A DNA stretch of 64,000 nt from Cytobacillus luteolus (GCF_017873715.1 NZ_JAGGKM010000001.1:496001-560000); one strand, 5' to 3'. Counted from the stretch's first letter, positions 35,310 through 43,632 are shown. Translations and numbers: made by a program. Notes: generated from the letters alone by a model not told the origin.

Positions 35310-36521
35310 TTGGAATCAGTCATTTTTATAGGAACTAATAAATCTGGGTCTAGTCGAGAAGCTGTAAAAGCTGCAAAAAAAATAGGATACGAAACAATCC
35401 TTTTAACTAATAATAAAAAGTTCTTAGCGAACAAATGGGAGTTTCCAGATATCGATTTAATGCTATATGTTTCACCCGTAATGGACTATGAAATTGTCAG
35501 TAAAGAAATTACCTTTTTAAGGCATGGTGAAAGAAAGATAAAAGCCATTCTAAGCTTTATTGAGCCATATGTATACTTAGCTGCTTCTTTATCAGTAGAA
35601 TTTTGTAGTTCTAGTCTAAGCTTAGAAGCAATTGATATCATGGAGGACAAATCCCTCGTGCGGAACGTTCTTCGAAACAGTCCTGTTACTCCTTATTTTA
35701 AGATATTAAACAATCAAAGTGAGCTAGAGACCTTTCACTTTAATACCTTGCCACTTGTCATAAAATCCCCATTCTCAACTGGATCAAAGGATGTTCTTCT
35801 CGCACGAACGAAAGAGGAATTAGATTTAAAAGTCAATCAATTATTATTAAAGTATCCTCTAGATTCATTAATCGTGGAAGAGTTCTTGGAAGGACCTCAA
35901 TATTTAGTGGAAGTTATTGTGAAAAATGGAGAGATTTTTATCATCGGTGTGATTGAACAAACGATTTCAGAGTATGAACGTTTTATTGTGACAGGGTATA
36001 GCTTTAACCCCAAAAATCATGAATTGACTGAAAAAGTAAGGGAAGTTGTACAAGGCATAGTGGAAGGGATTAAATTAACAAATGGCTCTTGTCATATTGA
36101 GTTAAGACTTGTAAATGGTACATGGAAATTGATTGAGACGAATCCTAGAGTTTCTGGGGGAGCCATGAATCGAATGATCGAAATAGGTACGGGAATTAAT
36201 ATTGCTGAAGAAACGATAAAACTTTATGCAGGTGAGTCAATTTCGATATCTAACCGCTTTGAAAAGTGCGTATATACTCAATATATTACTGTCGGTCAAA
36301 AAGGCAGGTTGCTTAAAGTAACTGGTAGAGCGAGAGCTGAAGCCCTACCTGGTGTCCAGGAAGTGTATATTAAACCAAAGAAAGGTATGACATTAAAGCC
36401 ACCAGAATCCATGGGTGATCGATATGGTTATGTGATTGCAGCAGAGCACTCGATTGAAGCTGCTAAGGACATTGCTCTCACTGCTGCAAAAGAGATTGCT
36501 TTCTATCTTGAGCCTTTATAA
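35310..36521 (+). CDS. ATP-grasp ligase, amino-acid-ligase-like
   Basis: The protein has about 403 residues: an N-terminal Rossmann-like domain (VIFIGTNKSGSS), an ATP-grasp domain (LPLVIKSPFSTGSKDV, VEEFLEGPQYLVEV) and the Mg motif IETNPRVSGG near residue 290. A C-terminal domain resembles that of BacD-type L-amino-acid ligases and carbamoyl-phosphate synthetase relatives. It should couple a carboxylate to an amine with ATP. The substrate is unknown. The TTG at 35310 follows GGTGGAGG. It stands among coat genes, so it may modify a coat protein (inference). Confidence 0.8.
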   Translation: MESVIFIGTNKSGSSREAVKAAKKIGYETILLTNNKKFLANKWEFPDIDLMLYVSPVMDYEIVSKEITFLRHGERKIKAILSFIEPYVYLAASLSVEFCSSSLSLEAIDIMEDKSLVRNVLRNSPVTPYFKILNNQSELETFHFNTLPLVIKSPFSTGSKDVLLARTKEELDLKVNQLLLKYPLDSLIVEEFLEGPQYLVEVIVKNGEIFIIGVIEQTISEYERFIVTGYSFNPKNHELTEKVREVVQGIVEGIKLTNGSCHIELRLVNGTWKLIETNPRVSGGAMNRMIEIGTGINIAEETIKLYAGESISISNRFEKCVYTQYITVGQKGRLLKVTGRARAEALPGVQEVYIKPKKGMTLKPPESMGDRYGYVIAAEHSIEAAKDIALTAAKEIAFYLEPL

Positions 36522-36532
36522 AGATAGCGTCT

Positions 36533-36561
36533 ACACAAATGTTAATCATTCTCATAAACTA
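36533..36561 (+). promoter_or_regulatory. Sigma-K-type promoter of the third CotY/CotZ gene
   Basis: CATAAACTA (36553-36561) with AC-containing CTACACA 15-17 nt upstream. Confidence 0.6.
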
Positions 36562-36595
36562 TGGATAAGAGTGATTATGTAAGGGAGGGGTGGCA

Positions 36596-37042
36596 TTGGA
36601 CTCGAATCAATATGTAATTGAAGTTTTAAATGTGGTTAAACAATTCCAAAATACCTATCAGTGCTTCAAAGATACATTTTCAAATAAAATGCCACCCAAT
36701 GATAAGAATGATGGAACCATTCCCTTAATGCTTTATCATAAGAATGGAAACTTAGTTGAGGAAGTTGGAATTGATGGAGAAGAAAGTGGGGTGGGAAGTT
36801 TTACCTCTTATTTCTTCAGAGTTGAGGAGATAGATCCTACAGCTAATAAAGCAATTATGACTCTTATTAAACCGTTTGATATGGGTTCAAAACCAACTTT
36901 AGATTTAACAGAACTTTATCGTCTGGAAAAAACTTTTATATTTATAGAAGTAAAATTAGAACATATAAGTGCGGTTCAATGTATTAGTCCTAGGTTAATG
37001 AATAGAGCTCTTCCTATAATTGAACCAAAGTGGGAAAGTTAA
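36596..37042 (+). CDS. Third CotY/CotZ-family protein, cysteine-poor
   Basis: The 148-residue product keeps the CotY/CotZ layout (IPLMLYHKNGNLVEEVG, YFFRVEEID, FIEVKLEHISAVQCISPRLMNR). However, it has only two cysteines where its paralogues at 25971 and 26650 have more than a dozen. It could cap or modulate the disulfide lattice rather than form it (inference). The TTG at 36596 follows GGGAGGGG. A bidirectional terminator separates it from the convergent ATP-grasp gene. Confidence 0.82.
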   Translation: MDSNQYVIEVLNVVKQFQNTYQCFKDTFSNKMPPNDKNDGTIPLMLYHKNGNLVEEVGIDGEESGVGSFTSYFFRVEEIDPTANKAIMTLIKPFDMGSKPTLDLTELYRLEKTFIFIEVKLEHISAVQCISPRLMNRALPIIEPKWES

Positions 37043-37072
37043 AAAGGATAGCTTTTGATAGCTATCCTTTTT
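37041..37072. terminator. Bidirectional terminator after third CotY/CotZ gene
   Basis: AAAAAGGATAGCT and AGCTATCCTTTTT form a perfect 13-bp stem with a 6-nt loop. Confidence 0.92.
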
Positions 37073-37106
37073 AACTTCTTGAATGAACAAATGGCCATAC
37101 ATTTTA

Positions 37107-38456
37107 TTAGTAAAAGCCATCTACAGCTGCAGCATAGCGAATCGGATTTTGACAGATATAGTAATAATTCGCCATATCCATCTTTTTAAAACCATTAAAG
37201 GTGGGACGCATATTTGCTTCAATAAACCAAAGCTTTTGGTTCACATCAAATGCTAGATCTAATCCAAACTCTGCAAAATGCTCACCTGTTTCGTCCATAA
37301 TTTCACAAAAGTGTTGAGCTGCAGCAATAACGTTTGTTTTTAGTAGATTAGAATGAACGGAGGGACCAAAAGACTCTTCTAATGCCATTTTTATAGGTAG
37401 CGCCATTCCACCACGTGAGATGTTTGTAACAAATTGGTTTTTCCCTGCCACTCTACATTCTATCCCACTACATTGCCATCCAGATTTTATGTTTTTTTGC
37501 ATAACTACACGGATGTCCCATGGATTACCTTCAATCTTAGCTAGGTCTAAATAGGGCTGTAATATATAATTTTTCGATAGTAAGTTCTCCTGACTTAAGT
37601 AGTCCTCAATGGCCCAATTCGGAATGGTAAACTCTCGTTTGTTTCCTTCATTATAATCAACCGCCAAAATAGAGTCAGAGGTTTGTTTCTTAAAAATATA
37701 GATGCCTCTTCCTCTAGAAAGGTCTGAAGGTTTTAAAATAATCTTAGATGTTTCGTGCAATAATTTTAGCACGTCATGTTGATTTTCTAATTTATATGTG
37801 TCCGGTAAATATTGCTTAAATTTAACATTGTTGCTAAGTTCTTTATGAAGCTCCCACTTATCGTAACGAAAGGAATTAAAGACTTTATCATTGGTATACC
37901 TAGATAATTTTTCGGCAACTTGTTGGTTTGATTTATATCCACGACGGTAAATAACTGAAGGTATTGGGAGTTTTTGATAGTGCCACTTTTTACTTTCAGA
38001 ATGATAATACAGCCCAAAAAGGCACTTTTTATCCCAGTCAATAGAACATTCCTTAAAGGCAATAACGAGTCCCCCAATTTGATTATAATTACGGACAGCG
38101 TCAGAGTATTCTTGCATATGTCGATGATGATAATAATAATGCTGCTCACCCAATAGTAAGCCAATAACAGGGCCGAGGTGAATGATACCTTCTTTAACGT
38201 AGAGTTTATAAGGAACTTCATCAGGAATGTGTAATACATCTAAAAGATCTTGAGAACAATTTATTTTGAGTGGGTTATTGTAGCTATGATTATCTGTTTT
38301 TTTGGAGTGAAAAGTCCTAACGTTTACCTTTAATTTTTGGTTGCCAAAATACAAAAAGGTAGTATTCTGCACTTCTATTGCTAGCCAGTTAGGGAGATAG
38401 ATAGTCAATTCATCAGTCTGATGTTCATGGTCTTTCTGAATCTTTACCCATATCAT
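37107..38456 (-). CDS. YheC/YheD-family ATP-grasp protein
   Basis: This 449-residue protein is of the YheC/YheD type, associated with endospore coats in Bacillus. The N-terminal domain (to about 200) precedes an ATP-grasp fold with IILKPSDLSRGRGIYIF (ATP lysine and Gly loop), NPWDIRVVMQK, and an acidic/Asn Mg site FIEANMRPTF. Residues needed for ATP binding appear present. AAAGGA lies 9 nt before ATG 38456. It is 12 nt after the preceding minus-strand gene. The substrate is unknown. Confidence 0.82.
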   Translation of the reverse strand: MIWVKIQKDHEHQTDELTIYLPNWLAIEVQNTTFLYFGNQKLKVNVRTFHSKKTDNHSYNNPLKINCSQDLLDVLHIPDEVPYKLYVKEGIIHLGPVIGLLLGEQHYYYHHRHMQEYSDAVRNYNQIGGLVIAFKECSIDWDKKCLFGLYYHSESKKWHYQKLPIPSVIYRRGYKSNQQVAEKLSRYTNDKVFNSFRYDKWELHKELSNNVKFKQYLPDTYKLENQHDVLKLLHETSKIILKPSDLSRGRGIYIFKKQTSDSILAVDYNEGNKREFTIPNWAIEDYLSQENLLSKNYILQPYLDLAKIEGNPWDIRVVMQKNIKSGWQCSGIECRVAGKNQFVTNISRGGMALPIKMALEESFGPSVHSNLLKTNVIAAAQHFCEIMDETGEHFAEFGLDLAFDVNQKLWFIEANMRPTFNGFKKMDMANYYYICQNPIRYAAAVDGFY

Positions 38457-38468
38457 AATAAGCATCCT

Positions 38469-39737
38469 TTAATCTTCTATATTGTTATTGAGATAATACA
38501 TATAATGAAATGCATTTGATAAGTAAGCTTTCCAGTCAATCATACTAGCAGTATATAAATAACTTCTTGTTTCCCACCCTTTAACATACAAAAGATAAGG
38601 TTTACAGTCTTGGTCTACTAAAAAATCTAAGGTTGCTGTTCCTAGATTTGGAATATAATAATCCATTAGTGAACAACATTCAACCGATAAATTAGTTAAA
38701 TCTTGTAATACATTATCTGGTTTTTGTATGGAAACTTCTTGAAGAGTCCATTCCAGTTTCTCAGCTATATGTTTTACATTAGATTCCTTAGCGAGAATCT
38801 CGCTTTTACCTACCATATCTGTTACACTCCACTTTCCATCCCCATTCTTTTGAACATAGACTCTTATTTCGAGGGGAGTGTCCATCCATTTAATTGGGCT
38901 TATTGGCTTTATGACCATGTATTTTTTTGATTTAATTCGCTTTTTAATTTGTCCAAACAATTCATCTTCACTACACTCGGTTGAACGATCTGTCGAAGAG
39001 AGAAGGTAATGATTTTCCTTTTCAGGTTGCTGATTCACCCAAAATACTTTATCTTTAGCAGATCCTTTCTCGGGTAATAGAAGGCACCCTTTATAGAAAT
39101 TGAGAAATTCCATTAAGGTTTTGGGAGAGAACACATCGTAGTGGAGTAAATATTGGTCCTTTGATAGTAAAGAAGAAAACATATCAAAGAGTATACTTTG
39201 GTTAAAACGATTGATAGGGTTAATGACCATTACATTTTCTAGCCTACGGAGTTTACGCATTTTCTTAACACTGCTTGATTGTGAATGAAAAGTCATGTTG
39301 TAAATAAATTTTGGGATATTCGTAATTACTTTTTCCACTTTTAACCCAGATATAATCGTTCCCTCTACCGATTGAGTTTCAAGGTTTATTCCCTCAATAG
39401 GAAATAAAACAATATCCATTTCGTAATGAAGGGATATTTCTTGTAATTCCGTAATTAGTTGTAGAAATAACCTTTCCTTTTTTATTGGATAAAGCATTCC
39501 GTAAGAGATGGGTTTCTTTATGGTACTAAACGAATTCTTACGATCAGACTGTAAAAGGTTGTTTTTAATATGCTCAATTGAATGTTGTATATTTTTGAAG
39601 TGCTCAATGTCATTCTGATTAAATGAGTCTAGAGTAAGTAACTTCTTCAGTTCTTCTAATTCTAGTTCTAAAAATTCATTAAGACGGTGGTTTTTTTCGT
39701 ATAATGCTTCTATCTTTTTAAAGTATTCACTTGTCAT
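38469..39737 (-). CDS. YheC/YheD-like protein with degenerate ATP-grasp
   Basis: This 422-residue protein starts with a coiled-coil-like segment (about residues 1-60, Leu/Glu/Lys-rich). It then has the YheC-type N-domain (YGMLYPIKKERLF) and an ATP-grasp-like C-half (YMVIKPISPIKWMDTPLEIRVYVQ). The glycine-rich ATP loop and the final Glu-Asn metal motif are replaced (DCKPYLLYVKG), so it is probably catalytically altered. It pairs with the intact paralogue downstream. The ATG at 39737 follows GAGGG. Confidence 0.75.
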   Translation of the reverse strand: MTSEYFKKIEALYEKNHRLNEFLELELEELKKLLTLDSFNQNDIEHFKNIQHSIEHIKNNLLQSDRKNSFSTIKKPISYGMLYPIKKERLFLQLITELQEISLHYEMDIVLFPIEGINLETQSVEGTIISGLKVEKVITNIPKFIYNMTFHSQSSSVKKMRKLRRLENVMVINPINRFNQSILFDMFSSLLSKDQYLLHYDVFSPKTLMEFLNFYKGCLLLPEKGSAKDKVFWVNQQPEKENHYLLSSTDRSTECSEDELFGQIKKRIKSKKYMVIKPISPIKWMDTPLEIRVYVQKNGDGKWSVTDMVGKSEILAKESNVKHIAEKLEWTLQEVSIQKPDNVLQDLTNLSVECCSLMDYYIPNLGTATLDFLVDQDCKPYLLYVKGWETRSYLYTASMIDWKAYLSNAFHYMYYLNNNIED

Positions 39738-39842
39738 TTTTATCGCCCTCATCAGATATCTCGATATATATTAATATGAAAATAGGATGAAGTTGTGAAT
39801 CAACCACTTTAGGAAGAACCCCCAAATTCACTTAATGTTTAT

Positions 39843-39870
39843 ACAATCCAATTAAAGTTTGCATAAACTA
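39843..39870 (+). promoter_or_regulatory. Sigma-K-type promoter of the 39907 gene
   Basis: ACA, 16 nt, then CATAAACTA, with the shared TTTGCATAA context. Confidence 0.75.
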
Positions 39871-39906
39871 TTATAAGAATATTTTTGAAAGGGGGTCGTT
39901 AGGAAG

Positions 39907-40824
39907 ATGGCGTCTGAATATAAGCTAATACCTTTCAACACATATAGAGAGTGTTTAGCTGTTACATTTAAGAATGTATTAAGTAATAACCGTTGGAGCA
40001 TTGAGCGAGCGTTAGAGCTTTACAAAGTATCAGATCAAACGTATAAAGATTATTTACGTTGTAAGTATACACTTTTGCTTCTTGGGCCTAGATCGAATGA
40101 GAAAATAAAGCAAATCAATGAAAAACAAATTTCAAATGATAAGTGTGAGTCAAACAATAGTGATTATTACAAGGATGCAAAGCAGAGATTTGTTTCCTTA
40201 CTTACAGGCAACGGTGGTTCTGAAGGGAAATATAGTGAAAGTAAAAAAGAGAAGTCGTTGCAGGAGGACAAGAATAAAGTTGAGCCTAAAATGCCAAAAT
40301 CAAAACGAACCAAAAAGAATCTGAAAAACGTTAAATTTTCTAATTCTGTCTTAAAACACCTTCAAGCTTACGCAACAGATCCTGTACGAGAAAAGGATAA
40401 ACAAGATAGGAAAGAAAAAGAAGTAAAGATAAGTAAAGAAGAAATAAAAACTAAAAGTTCACAAGCGGACTTATTAAGACATGAGCTAAAGCTTGACCTG
40501 AAAAAAGCAGATAAGCAGAAAATAAAGGAAGAACCAAGAATAGATCCAATGAAGAAAACTAAAAATAAAATCGTACAAGAATTTCAGCATGTGGAAAAAG
40601 AGAAAGAACATAAGTTAGAAGAAAAATGTATTGAAAATAAAGTAAAAGTGCATGAGATTGATTATAAGCAAGAAACAAATCAAGAAATAGAATATGAAAC
40701 TAAACAAGAAATAGAATACGGTACTAAACAAGAGCTAAAACAAGATATCAAAATTTCGAATAAAAACGGTACAGCTATCATTGCTGATAGTGGAAATTCT
40801 ACCATTTATCTTGATTCCTATTAA
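39907..40824 (+). CDS. Lys/Glu-rich coat-like protein with SGNS motif
   Basis: This 305-residue protein has a folded N-terminal part (about residues 1-65, Cys and aromatic residues) and a long highly charged Lys/Glu/Gln region, including a repeated (N/K)QEIEYxTK unit (about 257-275). It ends NGTAIIADSGNSTIYLDSY. The last block recurs in the genes at 40915 and 41624. A sigma-K-type promoter lies upstream. No named family is recognised; a coat or exosporium role is inferred from context. Confidence 0.72.
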   Translation: MASEYKLIPFNTYRECLAVTFKNVLSNNRWSIERALELYKVSDQTYKDYLRCKYTLLLLGPRSNEKIKQINEKQISNDKCESNNSDYYKDAKQRFVSLLTGNGGSEGKYSESKKEKSLQEDKNKVEPKMPKSKRTKKNLKNVKFSNSVLKHLQAYATDPVREKDKQDRKEKEVKISKEEIKTKSSQADLLRHELKLDLKKADKQKIKEEPRIDPMKKTKNKIVQEFQHVEKEKEHKLEEKCIENKVKVHEIDYKQETNQEIEYETKQEIEYGTKQELKQDIKISNKNGTAIIADSGNSTIYLDSY

Positions 40825-40914
40825 AATGTACTATTATCATAGGTAAAGCGTCCTCTCACTTTAGGATTCTCTTAATATATATAGAGTATCAAGTGAGCGG
40901 GAGGTGAAAGATAA

Positions 40915-41472
40915 ATGAGTTGGGGCAAATTAGAACAAAAATTTGAAGAACTTGCAAAAGCAATGGCTCAAGCAATTCAAGAGCAATGGCAGAAAGCTGA
41001 AGCAGACGCAGATGCTGAAGCAAAAGCAAAAGCGAAAGCTAATGCTGAAAACAAAGCTGAAAACAAATCAGATTCTGAGTCAGATGCTGAGGCTGAAAAC
41101 GAATCTAAAATCTGGATTGATGTAAAAGGTGGAAATTCTTACATCATGAACAGTGGTAACTCTAAAGTTGAGGTGAAAGTTGAAGCTAAGTCTGATGTTG
41201 AAGCGGATGTTGAAACAGATGTTGAAGCAGATCAAGAATCAAGAAATGATGCTGAAAACAGAGCAGACCAAGAGACTGATCAAGAAACTGACCAAGACCA
41301 AGAAGCAAGAGCAACAAATGAAAATGACCTTGAAAACAGAAACGAAAATAACAACGAAAACGATAATGACAATGATAACGAAAATAACAACGAAAACGAT
41401 AATGACAATGATAACGAAAATGACAATGACAATGACAACGAAAACAGAAATGAAAATGACAACAGAAATTAA
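40915..41472 (+). CDS. Asn/Asp/Glu-repeat low-complexity protein with SGNS motif
   Basis: The 185-residue, very acidic product has a helical Lys/Glu/Ala head, an internal GGNSYIMNSGNSKVEVKVE block (about residues 68-88), Asp/Glu/Val repeats, then Asn-Glu-Asn-Asp repeats to the end. The last part is encoded by a 36-bp tandem duplication (from about 41346). GGGAGGTGA precedes the ATG. The composition suggests an extended, hydrated spore-surface protein (inference). Confidence 0.72.
   Translation: MSWGKLEQKFEELAKAMAQAIQEQWQKAEADADAEAKAKAKANAENKAENKSDSESDAEAENESKIWIDVKGGNSYIMNSGNSKVEVKVEAKSDVEADVETDVEADQESRNDAENRADQETDQETDQDQEARATNENDLENRNENNNENDNDNDNENNNENDNDNDNENDNDNDNENRNENDNRN
41346..41465 (+). 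repeat. 36-bp coding tandem repeat
   Basis: AATAACAACGAAAACGATAA opens two successive near-identical 36-bp units, followed by a degenerate third of AATGAC units. It encodes NNNENDNDNDNE. The length is a multiple of three, so copy-number change would keep the frame. Confidence 0.85.
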
Positions 41473-41497
41473 TTTTTTAAACATTAAGGTTGTCAGG

Positions 41498-41530
41498 AAA
41501 GCACTCAGAAATGAGTGCTTTTCTTTTTTA
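41498..41530 (+). terminator. Terminator after the Asn/Asp-repeat gene
   Basis: AAAGCACTCA pairs with TGAGTGCTTT around GAAA and is followed by a T-rich tract. Confidence 0.88.
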
Positions 41531-41623
41531 TAAAAGTATCCCTATTCTAGTGATTATGCCCTTACCTCTTAACTTAATCAACGTATACATATAAAAGCAA
41601 GGCTTTTGGAAAGGAGGTTCACG

Positions 41624-41956
41624 ATGAGTGAACGTGAATTAGAGATGATTCAATTATTTGAAAAGGTTGTAGATGAAAAACTAGAGAAGCACTTTAACCA
41701 ATTAAAACAATCCACAACTGAAATAAGCAACGCAAATGGAACAGCATCCATCTTAAAAAGTGGCAATAGTATTGTATATATTGATAATTCTGGAATTGCC
41801 TATGCGATGCTTTTGTTCTTTTATCAAATGATGAATGAAAAGGATCAAAAGAATTTAGATATGAATGAGGTTTTGAGTAAGATTGAAGAAAGAATGTCAA
41901 AAAACCGAAAAAGCTTTGAAGAGCTCATTTCTTCTGTAAAGGAATCACAAGAGTAA
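41624..41956 (+). CDS. Small helical protein with SGNS motif
   Basis: The 110-residue product has an N-terminal helix, then ISNANGTASILKSGNSIVYID (residues about 35-55, the motif shared with 39907 and 40915), a short hydrophobic helix (AYAMLLFFYQMM) and a charged tail. AAGGAGG lies 7 nt before ATG 41624. It lies in the position occupied by cotX/W/V in B. subtilis, but similarity to those is not evident. Confidence 0.75.
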   Translation: MSERELEMIQLFEKVVDEKLEKHFNQLKQSTTEISNANGTASILKSGNSIVYIDNSGIAYAMLLFFYQMMNEKDQKNLDMNEVLSKIEERMSKNRKSFEELISSVKESQE

Positions 41957-41974
41957 CTATTACTTCATATTTTA
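41947..41974 (+). promoter_or_regulatory. Sigma-K-type promoter of yjcA
   Basis: ACA, 16 nt, then CATATTTTA, starting in the 3' end of the preceding gene. Confidence 0.7.
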
Positions 41975-42006
41975 GAAGATATATCATAGGTAAGGGGAGA
42001 TGCAAA

Positions 42007-42360
42007 TTGGAATTATCGTGGATTTATCTACTTGTTTTTGGATTGGCCTCTTTCCGTTTAACTAGATTACTGGTTTTTGATAAGATAACAGCCTTTATTC
42101 GGCGACCATTTATAGATGAAATTGAAGAGGTAGAAGAAGATGGGACCTTTTCAACTTTTATCGAAATAAAAGGAACAGGTATAAGGAAATGGTTTGGCGA
42201 GTTACTGAGTTGTTATTGGTGTACAGGTATTTGGTGTTCTACTTTCTTATATTTACTTTGGCTTTTTATTCCTGTTTTTATCCAACCAGTTATTTTCATA
42301 TTGGCTATTGCAGGGTTAGCAGGTTTAATTGAAACACTTAATACAAAATTGCTGGATTAG
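42007..42360 (+). CDS. yjcA: Sporulation protein YjcA (DUF1360)
   Basis: This 117-residue membrane protein has two or three helices and the DUF1360 features LASFRLTRLLVFD and a CYWCTGIWCS cysteine cluster. YjcA is a sporulation-expressed protein adjacent to the cot cluster in B. subtilis, as here. The start is TTG at 42007 after AAGGGGAGA. Its exact role is unknown. Confidence 0.87.
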   Translation: MELSWIYLLVFGLASFRLTRLLVFDKITAFIRRPFIDEIEEVEEDGTFSTFIEIKGTGIRKWFGELLSCYWCTGIWCSTFLYLLWLFIPVFIQPVIFILAIAGLAGLIETLNTKLLD

Positions 42361-42374
42361 ACCTTGCCTAGAGA

Positions 42375-42402
42375 ACAATTTACTTCATAATCACATAAAA
42401 TA
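42375..42402 (+). promoter_or_regulatory. Sigma-K-type promoter of the 49-residue gene
   Basis: ACA, 16 nt, then CATAAAATA, exact to the pattern. Confidence 0.72.
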
Positions 42403-42440
42403 GTTAGAGAAAGCCATATGAAAGAACAGGGGGAACTGTG

Positions 42441-42590
42441 ATGAGAGAAAGGAAAAGAAAATCCTCCATTAGACCAACTACTTCTTCTGATAATGGGGGA
42501 ACAAAGGAAACAAAAAAAGAAAGAAGAAGAAGAGGCTGTGGCTGTGGTGGCCGAAGAAGAAGAAGAGATAAAGATACAGATGAAAAATAG
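42441..42590 (+). CDS. 49-residue Arg/Lys-rich coat-like peptide
   Basis: This short gene encodes a very basic peptide: MRERKRKSS, then a Thr/Ser/Gly linker, RRRRGCGCGGRRRRR and an acidic end. It has an exact sigma-K-type promoter, an AGGGGGAA ribosome site 8 nt before the ATG, and a terminator right after the stop, so it is very likely real. The GCGCGG core could be cross-linked. I do not recognise a family. Confidence 0.75.
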   Translation: MRERKRKSSIRPTTSSDNGGTKETKKERRRRGCGCGGRRRRRDKDTDEK

Positions 42591-42591
42591 G

Positions 42592-42622
42592 AACCAGCAC
42601 CCTAAAAAGGGGCTGGTTTTTA
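42592..42622. terminator. Terminator between the 49-residue gene and the PAP2 gene
   Basis: AACCAGCaCCC pairs with GGGGCTGGTT and is followed by TTT. It can serve both convergent genes. Confidence 0.78.
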
Positions 42623-42626
42623 AATT

Positions 42627-43511
42627 TTAATAGAATAAAGTAGGTTTTGTAGTATTATTTGTTGGCAAATCGTCTTTCTTATTATTTGTTAAAAGAGAGG
42701 TACAATTATTTGCAAATTCGTATGGAATGACTTGTTCATATGGTGGAGGATTTATGACTGCATTTCGATTTTCTCGATATGGTTTATCAATTTTTCTATT
42801 TTCTTCATTTTTATCTTTCTTCAATTCTTCAACAACAATACGGCCAATCTGTCGTCCAAGTCGAAGACCTTCTGAATTATCTAGCGGGAAATGAACTCCT
42901 GCATAAAGACGAGAATCTGAACATTCCTCGGACATTTTCCGTAATTTTTTTGCTTCGCCTGGGAAAAAATAACCTAACACTTGTTCAACACAGCCTGCAA
43001 TGGTTGCATGTCCAGAAGGGTAGGTAGGATGCCTGGGTGTACAAAGGATTGTTTCTAATGACTGGTCTAATTGGTTGGGCCTTGCAACCTGCCAATCAAA
43101 CTTACATTTCCATGTTACTACAAATGCATCATTAACAGCTGCCAGTACAGCAGCAAGTATTCGTGCTGCTCTCGGTGCAGGTACTTTGTAAGTATCGATT
43201 AAGCGATCCATAATAGGAACAAATTGCTTAGTTGGTACTCCTGTTCCCCAGTATTTAGCCACTTCCATTTGATGTGGGGTTAAGTTCTCTAACGTTTTTT
43301 TTACAATCGCAAGTTGAGGTTTCCAGTCAATTGTAGATGGATTGCGGATATCAAGTTGTATCTTCTTACCATTTTTATAAAAAAACTCACCTATTTCATT
43401 TGTCTTTATATAATGGGTTACCCATGACCCGGCCGACGGTTCCTCGGGATTAGTAGGAGGCACTTGTTCTCCAGCGTAGGGAATTTCATTCCATTTCTTC
43501 AATAAATCCAT
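42627..43511 (-). CDS. PAP2/vanadium-haloperoxidase-fold protein
   Basis: This 294-residue protein has the three-part phosphate/vanadate site: Lys-x6-Arg-Pro in KFDWQVARP, PSGHAT, and SRLYAGVHFPLD. Both acid phosphatases and vanadium haloperoxidases use this site. The length and lack of membrane helices favour a soluble, haloperoxidase-like member. ATG 43511 lies 8 nt after GGAG. CATACTATG upstream on the minus strand hints at sporulation control. The Asn/Thr-rich tail is unusual. The function here is unknown. Confidence 0.8.
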   Translation of the reverse strand: MDLLKKWNEIPYAGEQVPPTNPEEPSAGSWVTHYIKTNEIGEFFYKNGKKIQLDIRNPSTIDWKPQLAIVKKTLENLTPHQMEVAKYWGTGVPTKQFVPIMDRLIDTYKVPAPRAARILAAVLAAVNDAFVVTWKCKFDWQVARPNQLDQSLETILCTPRHPTYPSGHATIAGCVEQVLGYFFPGEAKKLRKMSEECSDSRLYAGVHFPLDNSEGLRLGRQIGRIVVEELKKDKNEENRKIDKPYRENRNAVINPPPYEQVIPYEFANNCTSLLTNNKKDDLPTNNTTKPTLFY

Positions 43512-43604
43512 TTTCATAGCTCCTTTTCATAATTTCAATTACATAGTATGAAAAGAGGAATATTTTGCTTAATTATTTTTTTATGGGTGAAAATGGAAAT
43601 CATA

Positions 43605-43632
43605 AAATAGTTAGCAGCTATACATTATAAGG
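43605..43632 (+). promoter_or_regulatory. Possible sigma-G-like promoter of the spoVA2mob operon
   Basis: TCATAA and TACATTATA about 17-18 nt apart loosely match forespore (sigma-G) elements. The match is weak but the operon type is known to be forespore-expressed. Confidence 0.35.

Noticed and set aside
41239-41484. Minus-strand Val/Ile- and Ser/Phe-rich ORFs
   Set aside because: Antisense of the Asn/Asp repeat; they have no ribosome site and are low-complexity shadows.
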